A DNA stretch of 55,236 nt from Henriciella sp. GTDB taxonomy: Bacteria; Pseudomonadota; Alphaproteobacteria; Caulobacterales; Hyphomonadaceae. Positions 19,008 through 28,868 of this stretch are shown here, piece after piece (the first letter of the stretch is position 1; every line of letters starts with the position of its first letter). A program made the translations under genes and the position numbers. The stretch covers positions 1-55,236 of the forward strand of contig JABSQB010000020.1 of the NCBI GenBank assembly GCA_013214545.1, in the 5' to 3' direction. The notes beneath the pieces are model-generated. The model was not told the DNA's origin. It did not search any database and saw only the letters and a list, made by a program, of their open reading frames with translations.

Positions 19008-19985
19008 CTACCCGACCCCCTGAAATCCTTCGACTTCGCGCTTCGGCTTGTCGCCGCGGTCAATGCCGAGCAGCAAGACCACTGCTGATGCGACGAAGAT
19101 GGACGAATAGGTCCCGACGATCACACCAAAGATCAGCGCGAAACTCATGCCGCGCAGAACCGGTCCGCCGAACAGGAAGATCGACAACAGCGCGAGCAGC
19201 GTCGTGCTCGAGGTCAGCAAGGTTCGCGACATGGTCGCGTTGATCGCCAGATCGACAACCTTGAACAATTCGAGCTTCTTGTACTTTCGAGCTTCCTCTC
19301 GCACTCGGTCGAACACGATCACTGTGTCGTTCATCGAATAACCAACGATCGTCAGAAGCGCCGCAATGGTCGCGAGATTGAACTCAAACGCGGTCAGCGC
19401 GAACATGCCCATGGTCAGGATCACATCGTGGAACAGCGCCGCCACAGCGCCCAGCGCATACTGCCACTGAAAGCGGAATGAGATGTAGATCATCATCAAG
19501 GCCAGCGCGACGGTGAGCGCGATAATCCCTGAACGGAAAAGCTCGCCGGACACTTTCGGGCCCACTGAAGCTTCCGAGCGCAGATTGAAACGCTCAGCGC
19601 CGATCAGCTCGCGCATCGCGGCACTCACGACATCGCCGGCACGATTTTGGGCTTCGTCAGGGGTCTCATCGCCAACGGGCGGCTGAGGCTCAAATCGAAT
19701 AACCGCGATCTCCGGTGCATTCGGTCCTGTGCCGCGCGCCGAGTTGACCTGCACGTCGCCGGTCACGAGGCTGGTTACGGTGTCTCTGATCTCGTCGGCC
19801 GAGACATCTTCCGGTTTGTCGATTTCAAGCACCGCGCCACCGGCAAAGTCGATGCCGAGGTTCAAGCCGCGCGTCGACAGCATCGCCGCGGATGCGAGCA
19901 AGGCAATCACAGAGACGATCAGCGCCACAAAGCGCAGACTCATGAAGGAAACTTTGGTTTTCTCAGGCCATAGTCGTAAAAGCAT
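19008..19985 (-). CDS. secF: Protein translocase subunit SecF
   Basis: SecF with SecD uses the proton gradient to assist late stages of Sec export. The 325-residue membrane protein has the first helix near residues 18-38, a periplasmic domain ('GLNLGIDFAGGAVLEI', the conserved entry motif), and five C-terminal helices with 'TIVGYSMNDTVIVFDRVREE' and 'LTSSTTLLALLSIFLFGG'. It follows secD by 15 nt. Confidence 0.96.
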   Translation of the reverse strand: MLLRLWPEKTKVSFMSLRFVALIVSVIALLASAAMLSTRGLNLGIDFAGGAVLEIDKPEDVSADEIRDTVTSLVTGDVQVNSARGTGPNAPEIAVIRFEPQPPVGDETPDEAQNRAGDVVSAAMRELIGAERFNLRSEASVGPKVSGELFRSGIIALTVALALMMIYISFRFQWQYALGAVAALFHDVILTMGMFALTAFEFNLATIAALLTIVGYSMNDTVIVFDRVREEARKYKKLELFKVVDLAINATMSRTLLTSSTTLLALLSIFLFGGPVLRGMSFALIFGVIVGTYSSIFVASAVVLLLGIDRGDKPKREVEGFQGVG

Positions 19986-20000
19986 GACGTATCTCTTTCC

Positions 20001-21674
20001 TTACATGGCCAGCCGTTTGGGGCGCATCGTCCGCAGGTACATGACGGTCAGCCAGCGGGTCACGACAAACGCGGTAAACACTGAGGTCAGAATCCCGATG
20101 GCGAGGGTGACGGCGAACCCTTTCACCGGGCCCGAACCCACCATGTACAGGATGGAAGCGGCAATGAAGGTGGTGATGTTGGCATCCAGAATAGCCGAGA
20201 GCGCGCGTTCATAACCCGCCTGGATCGCAGTCGCCGGGGATCGCCCGGACGCCTGTTCTTCTCGTATCCGCTCGAACACAATCACGTTCGCGTCCACCGC
20301 CATACCGATGGTCAGGATAATCCCGGCGATGCCGGGCAGCGTCAGCGTCGCGCCAAATCCTGACAAGGCGCCGATGATCAGGACAATGTTCGAGAGCAAC
20401 GATCCGACCGCAAAGCCGCCGACCAGACCGTAAGCCAGCACCATGAACACGCCCACAAAGGCAAGCCCGATCAGACTGGCGCGCGAGCCGGCCGCAATCG
20501 ATTCGGCACCCAGCGTCGGGCCGACTGTGCGCTCGTCCAGGAAGTTCAGTTTGGCCGGAAGCTCACCCGCTTCAATAATCGCTGCGAGGTCTTCAGCTTC
20601 CTCAATCGTGAAACGACCTTCAATGATCACATTGCCGCCCGGGATTGGCGTGCGAATGGTCGGCGAAGACATCGACACCCCATCCAGCACGATCGCAAAA
20701 TTCTTGCCGGTATTGTTGCGGGTCAGATTGTAGAATTTCGTGGCTGCGGAGCTGTTCAGGCGGAAACAGACCGCCGGGAAATTGGCTTCATCAAAGCAGC
20801 GATTGGCCGTGGCGATATCTGCCCCGGTCAGTTCCGGGATCCGATTGATCAGGATCTTGCCGCGCTCGATCGAGTCGATCAGTTCCTGACGCGGCAGGGT
20901 CCGGCCTGAATTGATCGCGGCCTGGATCGCTGAATTGTCCAGATTGGCCATGTTAAAAGTCAGGCGACCGGCCTGGCCGAGAATATCCTTGATCCGCTTT
21001 GGATCAGCCTCGCCCGGTGCTTCCAGAATGATCCGATTGTCACCCTGCGGCGTGATCGAGATTTCAGCCACACCATCCGGGTCAATCCGGCGGCGAATGA
21101 TTTCCATCATCTTGCTCTGCGCATCAGCAGCCAGCGCGGTCCGGGCATTGCCAGGTACGGTGAGCTGAATGAACCGGTCCCCGGTCTGGTCGACTTCGAA
21201 TAGCTCAGTCTGGGTCGTGCCAATCGTCGGATTGAGACGGTTCAGGCGCCGGATGGCTTCAGCCATGTCCTCTTCCGGATTGAGGATTTCGATGGTCAGG
21301 CGATCTTCGTTCTGAACCGGCGGGTTTCGTTCGATCAGGGGATTGCGATTGAAGGCTGAGCGGATGTCTGCCTGGACCGTCTCCAAACGGTTGGCCGCAA
21401 TCTCTGCCGGATCGATTTCCATCAGCAGGTAGACCCCGCCCTGCAAGTCGAGGCCAAGATTGAGCTTGCCGCTGGGCAGGAACCACCAGGATGCATCCGC
21501 TTCTGCGAGCTGTTGCTCGTAAGCCGCCACAGCTGCGGTATTGGTCGGATCAGAGACCTCTTTCGGCTCAACTCCGAGGAAGCCGTCAGAGAACATGTTC
21601 GGCAGCGCCAGAATTGTGCCCCATAGCAAGACGACAACAATTATTCCGACTTTCCAGAGCGGGAAATTCAACAT
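20001..21674 (-). CDS. secD: Protein translocase subunit SecD
   Basis: A 557-residue membrane protein: one N-terminal helix (7-25), the large periplasmic P1 domain beginning with 'LNLGLDLQGGVYLLMEI', and a block of C-terminal helices with 'LTLPGIAGIILTIGMAVDANVIVFERIREE', which carries the conserved membrane Asp used in proton coupling. Length is normal. It lies in the operon yajC-secD-secF. Confidence 0.97.
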   Translation of the reverse strand: MLNFPLWKVGIIVVVLLWGTILALPNMFSDGFLGVEPKEVSDPTNTAAVAAYEQQLAEADASWWFLPSGKLNLGLDLQGGVYLLMEIDPAEIAANRLETVQADIRSAFNRNPLIERNPPVQNEDRLTIEILNPEEDMAEAIRRLNRLNPTIGTTQTELFEVDQTGDRFIQLTVPGNARTALAADAQSKMMEIIRRRIDPDGVAEISITPQGDNRIILEAPGEADPKRIKDILGQAGRLTFNMANLDNSAIQAAINSGRTLPRQELIDSIERGKILINRIPELTGADIATANRCFDEANFPAVCFRLNSSAATKFYNLTRNNTGKNFAIVLDGVSMSSPTIRTPIPGGNVIIEGRFTIEEAEDLAAIIEAGELPAKLNFLDERTVGPTLGAESIAAGSRASLIGLAFVGVFMVLAYGLVGGFAVGSLLSNIVLIIGALSGFGATLTLPGIAGIILTIGMAVDANVIVFERIREEQASGRSPATAIQAGYERALSAILDANITTFIAASILYMVGSGPVKGFAVTLAIGILTSVFTAFVVTRWLTVMYLRTMRPKRLAM

Positions 21675-21692
21675 GGCGGTTAGGCCCTTATC

Positions 21693-22055
21693 TTAGTCGT
21701 TGGCGGCGACAGGTGTGTTTTTGTCGCGAACGTCCGCAATCATGCCTTTGAGCGAGCGGACCCGCACGCCATCAGCCAGTTCGATCGTGACTTCCGTGTC
21801 GGCGACACGCGTCACTTTACCGATCAGACCGCCAGCCGTGACGATCGTGTCGCCTTTTTTGACTGCCTCGATCATTTCACGATGCTTTTTCTGGCGTTGC
21901 TGCTGTGGCCGGATCAATAGGAAATAGAAGATCAGGATCAGCGGCACGAACATGATCAGGCTCTGCATGAGCCCGCCGCCAGCGCCAGCTTCTTGTGCGA
22001 GCGCAGCAGGCGTAAGCGCCAAAGCCGCGAGGGTCAGGGAAGCAATTTTCCGCAT
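21693..22055 (-). CDS. yajC: Preprotein translocase subunit YajC
   Basis: A 120-residue single-pass membrane protein of the SecDF-YajC complex. A probable cleaved signal (about 1-20, 'LTPAALAQ') precedes the membrane helix 'LIMFVPLILIFYFLLIRPQQQRQ', and then the soluble 'KGDTIVTAGGLIGKVTRVADTEVTIEL'. The 'RPQQ' after the helix is typical. It is the first gene of the sec operon. Confidence 0.95.
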   Translation of the reverse strand: MRKIASLTLAALALTPAALAQEAGAGGGLMQSLIMFVPLILIFYFLLIRPQQQRQKKHREMIEAVKKGDTIVTAGGLIGKVTRVADTEVTIELADGVRVRSLKGMIADVRDKNTPVAAND

Positions 22056-22201
22056 GAAAGAGTCACCTTCAACAAATCAATTGCGCTCGTATATCCACGC
22101 ACCCGCCCTTTAGCAATTGGGCGAGTGCGATCACTCACGGCTCAGATCGACTGATTAGGCCGTGCTTTCAAGGGCAAAATCCGGGAAATGTGTCCGGACA
22201 G

Positions 22202-22801
22202 TTATCCGTCTGCCTCAAGCGCTTTCAGATACATCGAGTTTTTCGGCTTCGAAAACAGCCGTTCCACCATCGGTTCGAAGAACTCCAGCGGCTCGCTCTC
22301 ATAGTCTGGATCAAAGGCTGACTGATCATAGAGATGACAGAACTGCGCGGTGTATTCGTAATAAGGATGATCCTTGAATTGGTCGCGCATATTCCGATCG
22401 AGGCCGAGGTGATGGAAGAAATAATAGCCCTGGAACATGCCGTGATTGGCGACCATCCAATGGTTTTGCTCTGACACAAAAGGTTTCAGGATCGCTGCCG
22501 CGACGTCTGGGTGGTTATAGCTGCCCAGCGTGTCGCCAATGTCGTGCAGCAAAGCGCAGACAACATATTCTTCATCGCGGCCATCACGATGCGCGCGCGT
22601 CGCCGTCTGCAGCGAATGGGTCAGGCGATCGACGGGAAATCCGCCAAAATCACCATCGAGCAGTCGCAGATGATCCAGCACCCGTTTGGCCAACCCCTGA
22701 TTGAAGCCCTTGGAATGCTCGGCAATAATGTCCCAGTCTTCTTTGGTGCCTTCCAGCATTTCGCGGAATTTTGCCTGCACAGGTCCCTGTCCATCGGCCA
22801 T
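22202..22801 (-). CDS. HD-domain protein
   Basis: A 199-residue protein with an HD metal-binding domain. 'DRLTHSLQTATRAHRDG' supplies the first His, 'CALLHDIGDTLG' the HD pair, and 'NHPDVAAAILKPFV' and 'NHGMFQGYYFF' later His positions. The domain architecture resembles the HD-type group that includes both phosphohydrolases and diiron oxygenases such as PhnZ, and the sequence alone does not decide between them. It is divergent from the TetR regulator 139 nt away. No substrate can be assigned. Confidence 0.75.
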   Translation of the reverse strand: MADGQGPVQAKFREMLEGTKEDWDIIAEHSKGFNQGLAKRVLDHLRLLDGDFGGFPVDRLTHSLQTATRAHRDGRDEEYVVCALLHDIGDTLGSYNHPDVAAAILKPFVSEQNHWMVANHGMFQGYYFFHHLGLDRNMRDQFKDHPYYEYTAQFCHLYDQSAFDPDYESEPLEFFEPMVERLFSKPKNSMYLKALEADG

Positions 22802-22940
22802 TGATCACTCCCTGATTATCGTTGCGCATAGATTGCCCATTGACGCGAAGGAGGGTCAAACAGTAATTGTGAGCAAATAATCACTTGCACCACGCAAGCC
22901 TATATGTTATCAAACGCTCACAAATTGGAGCTGATTCCCT

Positions 22941-23531
22941 ATGGTTACTACCGATCAGAAACGCCCAAGGGCCCGAAATGCCCGGCCAAAAATCGAACGC
23001 GCGGCGCTCAAACTGTTTATCAGTGAAGGCGTCGATGCCGCGACAACGCGGGAAATCGCTGATGTGGCAGGCGTCTCGGAAGGCGCGCTGTATCGCCATT
23101 ATAAAGGCAAGGACGAACTCGCCCTCGCCTTGTTCATGGAGACGCACAATCGCCTTGCGGAAATGATGCAGGACGCGTTTTCCCAGCCCGGCACGATTGA
23201 AGAGCGCGTGCGCCGCGCGGTCACGGCCTACTGCCAGCTCGCCGATGAGGACTGGCTCCTGTTCAGCTTCCACCTGGTTTCGCTGAACAAGTTCGTTCCG
23301 CACGATACCCGCCGCGATGATGATCCGGTTTCAGTGGTCGAGAAGTTGCTGACCGCCCTCATGGACGCCGGCGAAATCCCGCGCGGCGACCCCGCCCTGA
23401 TTGCGGCGATGTCGCTGGGCGTCGTCATGCAGGCCGGCCTCAACAAGATCTATAACCGCCTGCCCGGTCCGTTCAGCCAGCATGTGGATGCGTTCACGCG
23501 CACCATCATGGCGATCCTTCAACAGAAGTAA
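22941..23531 (+). CDS. TetR/AcrR-family transcriptional regulator
   Basis: A 196-residue regulator. The N-terminal helix-turn-helix (about 15-62) reads 'IERAALKLFISEGVDAATTREIADVAGVSEGALYRHYKGKDELALALF', a textbook TetR domain seen in pieces across the region. The C-terminal ligand domain is not diagnostic. It is followed 18 nt later by the acyltransferase gene, suggesting an operon and possible control of membrane-lipid functions. Confidence 0.93.
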   Translation: MVTTDQKRPRARNARPKIERAALKLFISEGVDAATTREIADVAGVSEGALYRHYKGKDELALALFMETHNRLAEMMQDAFSQPGTIEERVRRAVTAYCQLADEDWLLFSFHLVSLNKFVPHDTRRDDDPVSVVEKLLTALMDAGEIPRGDPALIAAMSLGVVMQAGLNKIYNRLPGPFSQHVDAFTRTIMAILQQK

Positions 23532-23549
23532 GTCACCAGGAGACACATC

Positions 23550-24350
23550 ATGATCCGCGGTCTGCTTTTCACAGGCGTTTATTACGTCCTGTCCTTTGTC
23601 TATGTCCTGCTCTCCCTGCCCTTCCTGGCCCTGCCCGGCCGCGGGCCAGTTACGGCCATCATCCGCTCTTACACGCGCGCGGTGAACATAGCGCTGCACC
23701 TGGTCGGCGGCGTCAAGAAAGAAGTGCGTGGACGCGAGAACCTGCCCGAGGGGGCGTTCATCCTGGCGCCCAAGCATGCCAGCTGGGGCGATGGCTTCAT
23801 GGTCTATCCGGAAGTGAAGAACCTCGCCTTCGTCACCGGCGATCATCTCGAGCGCTTTCCGCTGGTCGGCGGCATCCTGCGCAAACTCGGCGCGATCGTC
23901 ATCGATACGTGTGGCGGCGGTGAGCGCAAAGCCTCATCACTCGCCAAGGGCATGACCCGCGCCCGCGAGGAAGGCCGCCGCGTGCTGATCTATCCTGAAG
24001 GACATCTCGCGCCGGTTGGCTATCATTTCCGATACAAGCCGGGTGTCTGGCACATGCAGACGGCGATGGACGTGCCGATCGTGCCCGTCGCCACCAACCT
24101 CAACTGTTTCTGGAATCAGGAAGAGATCGAGAAGACGCCCGGCACGGCTGTCATCGAGTTTCTCGAGCCGATCCCCGCGGGCTTGCCCAAAGATGAAGCG
24201 CTGAAACGCCTGAGCGAAGCGGTTGAGACACGCTCCGCTGAACTGATCGCAGAAGCCACCGGCCGCCCAGTCGAGCCGACCCGACTGCTGCCCGATCCGG
24301 ATAAAGGCACCGTGGCAACGCCGGAAGCTGAGGCAGCGAAGACCGCGTAA
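23550..24350 (+). CDS. plsC: 1-acyl-sn-glycerol-3-phosphate acyltransferase
   Basis: PlsC-type enzyme that makes phosphatidic acid at the inner membrane. The 266-residue protein has an N-terminal hydrophobic anchor (about 5-30) and the acyltransferase motifs in order: H-x4-D in 'APKHASWGDGF', 'GGILRKLGAIVID', 'VLIYPEGHLAP' and 'VPIVPVATNLN'. An AAGTCACCAGGAGA leader with a clear SD precedes the ATG. It is co-directional with the TetR gene. Confidence 0.9.
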   Translation: MIRGLLFTGVYYVLSFVYVLLSLPFLALPGRGPVTAIIRSYTRAVNIALHLVGGVKKEVRGRENLPEGAFILAPKHASWGDGFMVYPEVKNLAFVTGDHLERFPLVGGILRKLGAIVIDTCGGGERKASSLAKGMTRAREEGRRVLIYPEGHLAPVGYHFRYKPGVWHMQTAMDVPIVPVATNLNCFWNQEEIEKTPGTAVIEFLEPIPAGLPKDEALKRLSEAVETRSAELIAEATGRPVEPTRLLPDPDKGTVATPEAEAAKTA

Positions 24351-24428
24351 CCCAGAGCAGACGCGCGCGCCCCGAAATAACTGGAGCGCGCCCGCCAGTT
24401 TGATATGTTGCGCGCCTAGGAGACCCCC

Positions 24429-24953
24429 ATGTCCGCAGCCATTCTGCTTATCGATCCGAAGTATCCGCACAATGTCGGCCAGTCTGTCCGCGCCTGCGCC
24501 GCCTATGGCGTCCAGGACCTGTACTTTACCGGCGATCGCATGTCGTCCGCGATGAAGGAGCTGAAACGGCTACCGCGGGAAGAGCGGCTACGCGGCTATC
24601 GGTCGGTTCAGCTGCAGCATATTGAGCGCCCCTTCGACCGCCTGCCTGAGCTGACGCCTGTGGCGGTCGAAATCAGACCCAACAGCGAGGCCTTGCCGCT
24701 GTTCGAGCATCCAGAAAACGCGCTCTATGTCTTCGGCCCAGAAGATGGCAGCCTCGGCTCCAGCGTGCTCGGGCAATGTCATCGCTTTGTTGCCATCCCA
24801 AGCGCCCATTGCCTCAATCTCAGCATGGCCGTCGGGACGGTGCTCTATAACCGGCAAGCGAAGCTTGATCCCGCGCGCCCTTTGGATACAAGCGCCGCGA
24901 ACGCGCCGGGATATTTCGAAGTGCGCAACTTGCTGCCACGACCTCGGCCATAG
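24429..24953 (+). CDS. SpoU/TrmH-family RNA methyltransferase
   Basis: A 174-residue SPOUT methyltransferase. Motif 1 is 'YPHNVGQSVRACAAYG', motif 2 'YVFGPEDGSLG' and motif 3 'IPSAHCLNLSMAVGTVLY', the three elements of the knotted SAM-binding site. It is short, without an N-terminal RNA-binding extension, like TrmL, but the target nucleotide cannot be inferred. SD AGGAGA precedes the ATG. It lies 78 nt after plsC. Confidence 0.88.
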   Translation: MSAAILLIDPKYPHNVGQSVRACAAYGVQDLYFTGDRMSSAMKELKRLPREERLRGYRSVQLQHIERPFDRLPELTPVAVEIRPNSEALPLFEHPENALYVFGPEDGSLGSSVLGQCHRFVAIPSAHCLNLSMAVGTVLYNRQAKLDPARPLDTSAANAPGYFEVRNLLPRPRP

Positions 24954-25092
24954 AATTACTGTCCGTTTTGAGCGAACGGCTTGGAGTTGCATTCGAAGAT
25001 CTGCATTGCGTCAGGCGCGAACGCAGGATCTCGCGCCTGACGAATATTGCACTTATGAAACACCCCCGGAGTGATTAAAACCCGCGGGCAGA

Positions 25093-25734
25093 TCACTCTA
25101 CAAACCGGACCATCGTTGACTTTGATTTGCGGACTTTCGGCATCGGCAACAACCAGTCACCCGAGGGGTCGCGATACCCCAAAGGCATTAGGACGACAGA
25201 CCGCAAGCCTCGTTCACGCAAGCCCAGGATTTCATCCACCGCTGCTGGATCGAATCCTTCCATGGGGGTTGAGTCCACTTCCTGATCAGCCGCGGCGACG
25301 AGCCCGATTCCCAGAGCGATATAGGCCTGCCGCGCAGCATGAGCGTAATTTGTTTCGGCATCCCGCGGCACATAGAGCGTCTTCAGGTTTCCATAATACT
25401 GATCAATCAGCGGAGACTCTCCGCGGGCCTGTACGTTGAGGCTGGCAACTTCATCAATTCGTGCGTCCGTATAGTTGTCCCATGCCGCGAACACCAGAAG
25501 GTGCGATCCGTCGGTGATCTGAGCTTGGTCATTGGCGACGCCTCGGATCTGTTCACGTAGCTGTGGGTTCGTCACCACGATCAATTCGAATGGCTGAGTG
25601 CCGCTTGATGTTGGTGCCATTCGAATGGCTTCGATAATGGCATCCACTTTCTCGCTTGGAACAGATTGCTGAGAATCCATTTTCTTGGTGGCGTAGCGCC
25701 AGTTTAGGTTTTCAAGCAAAGTCTTCTGAGACAT
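25093..25734 (-). CDS. NAD(P)H-dependent nitroreductase family flavoprotein
   Basis: A 213-residue FMN oxidoreductase. I chose the ATG at 25734 (MSQKTLLENLNWRYATKKMD) because this matches the normal family N-terminus. 'MAPTSSGTQPFELIVVTNPQLRE' is the FMN phosphate/ribityl region, and 'HAARQAYIALGIGLVAAADQEVDSTPMEGFDP' the core helix. It resembles NfsB/oxygen-insensitive nitroreductases. It lies 56 nt downstream of the cytochrome b561 gene in the same direction, and divergent LysR may control both. Confidence 0.9.
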   Translation of the reverse strand: MSQKTLLENLNWRYATKKMDSQQSVPSEKVDAIIEAIRMAPTSSGTQPFELIVVTNPQLREQIRGVANDQAQITDGSHLLVFAAWDNYTDARIDEVASLNVQARGESPLIDQYYGNLKTLYVPRDAETNYAHAARQAYIALGIGLVAAADQEVDSTPMEGFDPAAVDEILGLRERGLRSVVLMPLGYRDPSGDWLLPMPKVRKSKSTMVRFVE

Positions 25735-25790
25735 ATCGAGGTCTTTCGTGTTTGGAGTATGGATCAATGGCGTTCCGGCGAGGGTTTCTC

Positions 25791-26750
25791 TTAAGAGACC
25801 ATTCGCTTGAAGGCCGTGTCGTGTTTGTCGATGAATCGGTGCTTTAGCGCGCCAATAATGTGTGCGCCAAGGATGATATAGACCAGGTATTGCAGGACAT
25901 ATTTATGGAACAAGCCCCAGACGATATAGGCTTGGCTTTCCGGCAAAAACGATGGCAGTTCGATCAGGAAGAAGAAAGTCGGGTAGCCATGATGACTGGT
26001 CATGACGTAACCGGTGACGGGGATGGCGATCAGCAACGCGTACAAAAGCACGTGCGCACTATGAGCGAGCTTGCGCTCCATCGGCTTCAAAGATGCATCT
26101 AGTGCCAGGCGCTTCGAGCGACGGTTCCAGACCAGACGTGCTATCACCAGGCCGAAAATGATCAGGCCGATTGTCTTGTGAACGACGTTGTATTCGGTGC
26201 GATACCAAGCATCTTCAGGGATCATTGAGGCGAAAATCCCTGTCGGAATCATGAACAGGAACAAAAGTGCGGTCGCCCAATGTAAAACGCGTGACACACG
26301 GCCGTACCGGTGCGCTTCATTTGCGTTTGATAAAACCAGTCGTGTGCCTTTGCTGAACTGACCCGCCGCCACGATGATCAGGGCACACCCGCCGACGAAG
26401 GCAATTCCGGCCTGAATCCAAAGGAGCGTCGGCTTGAAGGCGTCCATGGGCGCTTGGAACGGCTTCGGATTCTCCAAAACACCTGATGCCAGCACAGATC
26501 CAAACCATGCCACGATCCCGAAGCACGACAAGGCCGCAAGCGATGTCCCGATTGCTCGCCATTTGGGTGACGCATGATTCAACAGCCAAGCTATCGCGAA
26601 TGCCATCAGTACGACCGCAAGCGTGATCATGCTTTCAAAATGTGGCCACCACCCTTGCGGGGTGGGAGGGCTTATCTCCGCGGCATAACTGGCAGGCGAT
26701 AGGGCAATTAGAGACAGTATGGCCGTCATAGATTTCAGTATGTGCGTCAT
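25791..26750 (-). CDS. Cytochrome b561-family membrane protein
   Basis: A 319-residue membrane protein. A signal-like N-terminus (1-23, ending 'SYAA') and about three extra helices precede a four-helix cytochrome b561 domain. Candidate heme-ligand histidines are in 'RVLHWATALLF', 'NVVHKTIGLI', 'AHSAHVLLYALL' and 'LGAHIIGALKHRF'. Typical bacterial b561 proteins are about 180 residues, so the N-terminal extension is unusual. It is divergent from the LysR regulator, with 163 nt between. Confidence 0.87.
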   Translation of the reverse strand: MTHILKSMTAILSLIALSPASYAAEISPPTPQGWWPHFESMITLAVVLMAFAIAWLLNHASPKWRAIGTSLAALSCFGIVAWFGSVLASGVLENPKPFQAPMDAFKPTLLWIQAGIAFVGGCALIIVAAGQFSKGTRLVLSNANEAHRYGRVSRVLHWATALLFLFMIPTGIFASMIPEDAWYRTEYNVVHKTIGLIIFGLVIARLVWNRRSKRLALDASLKPMERKLAHSAHVLLYALLIAIPVTGYVMTSHHGYPTFFFLIELPSFLPESQAYIVWGLFHKYVLQYLVYIILGAHIIGALKHRFIDKHDTAFKRMVS

Positions 26751-26913
26751 GATTTTCTGCCGACCCCATTGATGAAACGTTCAGCGCTTCGATTGATTGT
26801 TGAGATTTTTGCCATAAAATCGAAGAGGAGACTGATCAATCGCAACAATTTTCAGAAGTGAATTGCAAAATTCGCAACAATGAAACGGACCCGTCGCTTA
26901 GGAGAACAGATCG

Positions 26914-27813
26914 TTGGACAAGATACGTGCGCTGGAGTGTTTTGCGGCGGTGGCCAAATATGAGAGTTTTTCTGCGGCGGCGAAGGCAATGGGAGTCGAA
27001 GCGTCATCCGTATCGAGGCGCATTCAGGAATTAGAGGCGAGTTTGGGGACCGTGCTCATCCACAGAACCACTCGCGTGGTCAAACTTACGGAACTAGGCG
27101 ACCTCTACCTTGATCACGTCCGACCGATTATCGCAGCAATCACTCATGCCGATGACTCGATTCGTGATCGTCCTGATGAACCGGTCGGCACAGTGCGTCT
27201 GACCGTCTCTCCCGGTTATGGGGAAGTTTGCGTCATGCCCGCTTTAAGGGCGCTGATGGCCCGCTACCCGGGCCTGGTGTTTGATATCGAGATGACCGAT
27301 CAAGTCTTCAATTTGGATGAGTCAGATATTGATATCGCAATTCGCGCAACGGCGGCGCCTCCCGAGCGCTCGATCGCCCGCAAACTGTCCGACAATGAGT
27401 TCGTTCTGGTTGGTTCAAAAGACTATCTGGACCAGCACGGATACCCGACATGCGTGGACGATTTGCAGGCGCATAAGACACTCCTTTTTCGTCGCCCGAA
27501 TGGTGTTTTATTTTGGCAAGCCAGACAAAACGATCAATGGATCGAGGTTACGAAACCACCGAGCTTTGTCAGCAATATGGGACGGCTACTGGTCGATGAA
27601 GCATTGGCAGGAGCAGGCTTAGCGTTGGTGCCAATCTGGGGCGTCAGCGAGTATTTAAGTTCGAGGCAGCTGATCCAGCTGCCTCTGGACGATGCCACGC
27701 TGCACATCTCGCGGAACGACAATTCTGGAATCTATCTTTTATACCATCGCCCCAAGTACACGCTGAAGAAAGTCCAGACAGTCGTTGATTTTCTTTTCCA
27801 AGAGCTGGCGTAG
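26914..27813 (+). CDS. LysR-family transcriptional regulator
   Basis: A 299-residue LysR protein. The start is a TTG at 26914, chosen because AGGAGAA sits seven bases upstream and the protein then begins at the usual place (MDKIRALECFAAVAKYES). The HTH spans about 1-60 ('FSAAAKAMGVEASSVSRRIQELEASLG'); the rest is the substrate-binding fold. It is divergent from the cytochrome b561-nitroreductase pair, the usual position for a LysR activator of those genes. Confidence 0.93.
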   Translation: MDKIRALECFAAVAKYESFSAAAKAMGVEASSVSRRIQELEASLGTVLIHRTTRVVKLTELGDLYLDHVRPIIAAITHADDSIRDRPDEPVGTVRLTVSPGYGEVCVMPALRALMARYPGLVFDIEMTDQVFNLDESDIDIAIRATAAPPERSIARKLSDNEFVLVGSKDYLDQHGYPTCVDDLQAHKTLLFRRPNGVLFWQARQNDQWIEVTKPPSFVSNMGRLLVDEALAGAGLALVPIWGVSEYLSSRQLIQLPLDDATLHISRNDNSGIYLLYHRPKYTLKKVQTVVDFLFQELA

Positions 27814-27886
27814 GTCTGTATCGAACTCGGAAGCAGGCATTAGCCCTGTCTCGGAACACCGCTTCGTCCTCTAAATGGGCGATCGC

Positions 27887-28540
27887 CTAGAAAACAAATT
27901 CAGACTTCTGCTCAAAGCCCGGCAAGACCGGTGGGCAGCATTCGAACACTTCGCGATAGGAGAACGTGTCGCCCGCCCGCTTGTAGACCCGGGCAGCCCC
28001 GACGCTGCGGCCTGTGGCAACGACGACGCCCAAGCGGCCGCCTTCTGAGAGTTGGTCGAGCCAGGCCTGCGGCACGGTTTCGACCATGCCGGCCACGAAG
28101 ATCACATCGAACGGCCCCTGATCAGCCAGCCCCTTGGCGAGATCACCCTGCACAGCAACCGCTTCATCCATGCCAATCTCGGCAAAGCGCTCCGCCATGG
28201 CGTCGACCAGGGCCTCATCATCTTCCAGCGCAATCACCGCCTCGGTGACATAGCCGAGCAAGGCTGCCCCATAACCGGCGCCAGCGCCAATCACCAGGCT
28301 GACATCGCTGGCTTCAGGTTCCAGCGCGCGCAGGAGTTTGCCGAGATCGCGCGGCAGCCACATGGCGCGGCCTTCACTGGTTTCGATCTCCAACTCGGCA
28401 TAAGCGCAGGCGCGCATGCCCTTTGGCACGAACACTTCACGCGGCACATTTGAAAAGGCGCCGACCACTTCCGGCGAGGTCACGTCATTAACGCGAACCT
28501 GTGAATCGACCATGACCTGGCGAAGATTTGCAAAGTCCAT
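27887..28540 (-). CDS. pcm: Protein-L-isoaspartate O-methyltransferase family protein
   Basis: A 217-residue SAM-dependent methyltransferase related to Pcm. 'RQVMVDSQVRVNDV', 'VPREVFVPKGMRACAYAE', 'LVIGAGAGYGAALLGY' (SAM motif I, with A in place of a usual T/S-G pattern) and 'VTEAVIALEDDEALVDAM' are visible. This alphaproteobacterial branch differs from E. coli Pcm, and repair of isoaspartate is assumed from family only. It is divergent from the tRNA genes that follow. Confidence 0.85.
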   Translation of the reverse strand: MDFANLRQVMVDSQVRVNDVTSPEVVGAFSNVPREVFVPKGMRACAYAELEIETSEGRAMWLPRDLGKLLRALEPEASDVSLVIGAGAGYGAALLGYVTEAVIALEDDEALVDAMAERFAEIGMDEAVAVQGDLAKGLADQGPFDVIFVAGMVETVPQAWLDQLSEGGRLGVVVATGRSVGAARVYKRAGDTFSYREVFECCPPVLPGFEQKSEFVF

Positions 28541-28683
28541 GTGGCAGCCCTTTTAAGAAACTCTCTTCGAGCAGCGGCAATAGCACAGGATTCTCAGGCC
28601 GCAATATGGCGATTTCGCTTCAGCACACTTTACCCGATTGCAACCGGTCGAAGCCGCTGCTATGTCCCCCAGCTCACCAGCGA

Positions 28684-28757
28684 GGCTCTGTGGCGGAGTG
28701 GTGACGCAGCGGATTGCAAATCCGTGTACGCCGGTTCGATTCCGGCCGGAGCCTCCA
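28684..28757 (+). tRNA. tRNA-Cys(GCA)
   Basis: The acceptor stem ggctctg/cggagcc, the anticodon stem-loop 'cggattgcaaatccg' with GCA, the T-loop GTTCGATTC and an encoded CCA form a complete 74-nt tRNA. Confidence 0.95.
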
Positions 28758-28868
28758 ACCTTTCCAATTTGCCACCAAAATCGCCTGTTTCCTGAAGAGA
28801 TTTGCGGTTTTGCTTAAATCTTTTCGAATTCGTTTAAGGCTTGTTAACCAATCTATAGGAGAAGGTTA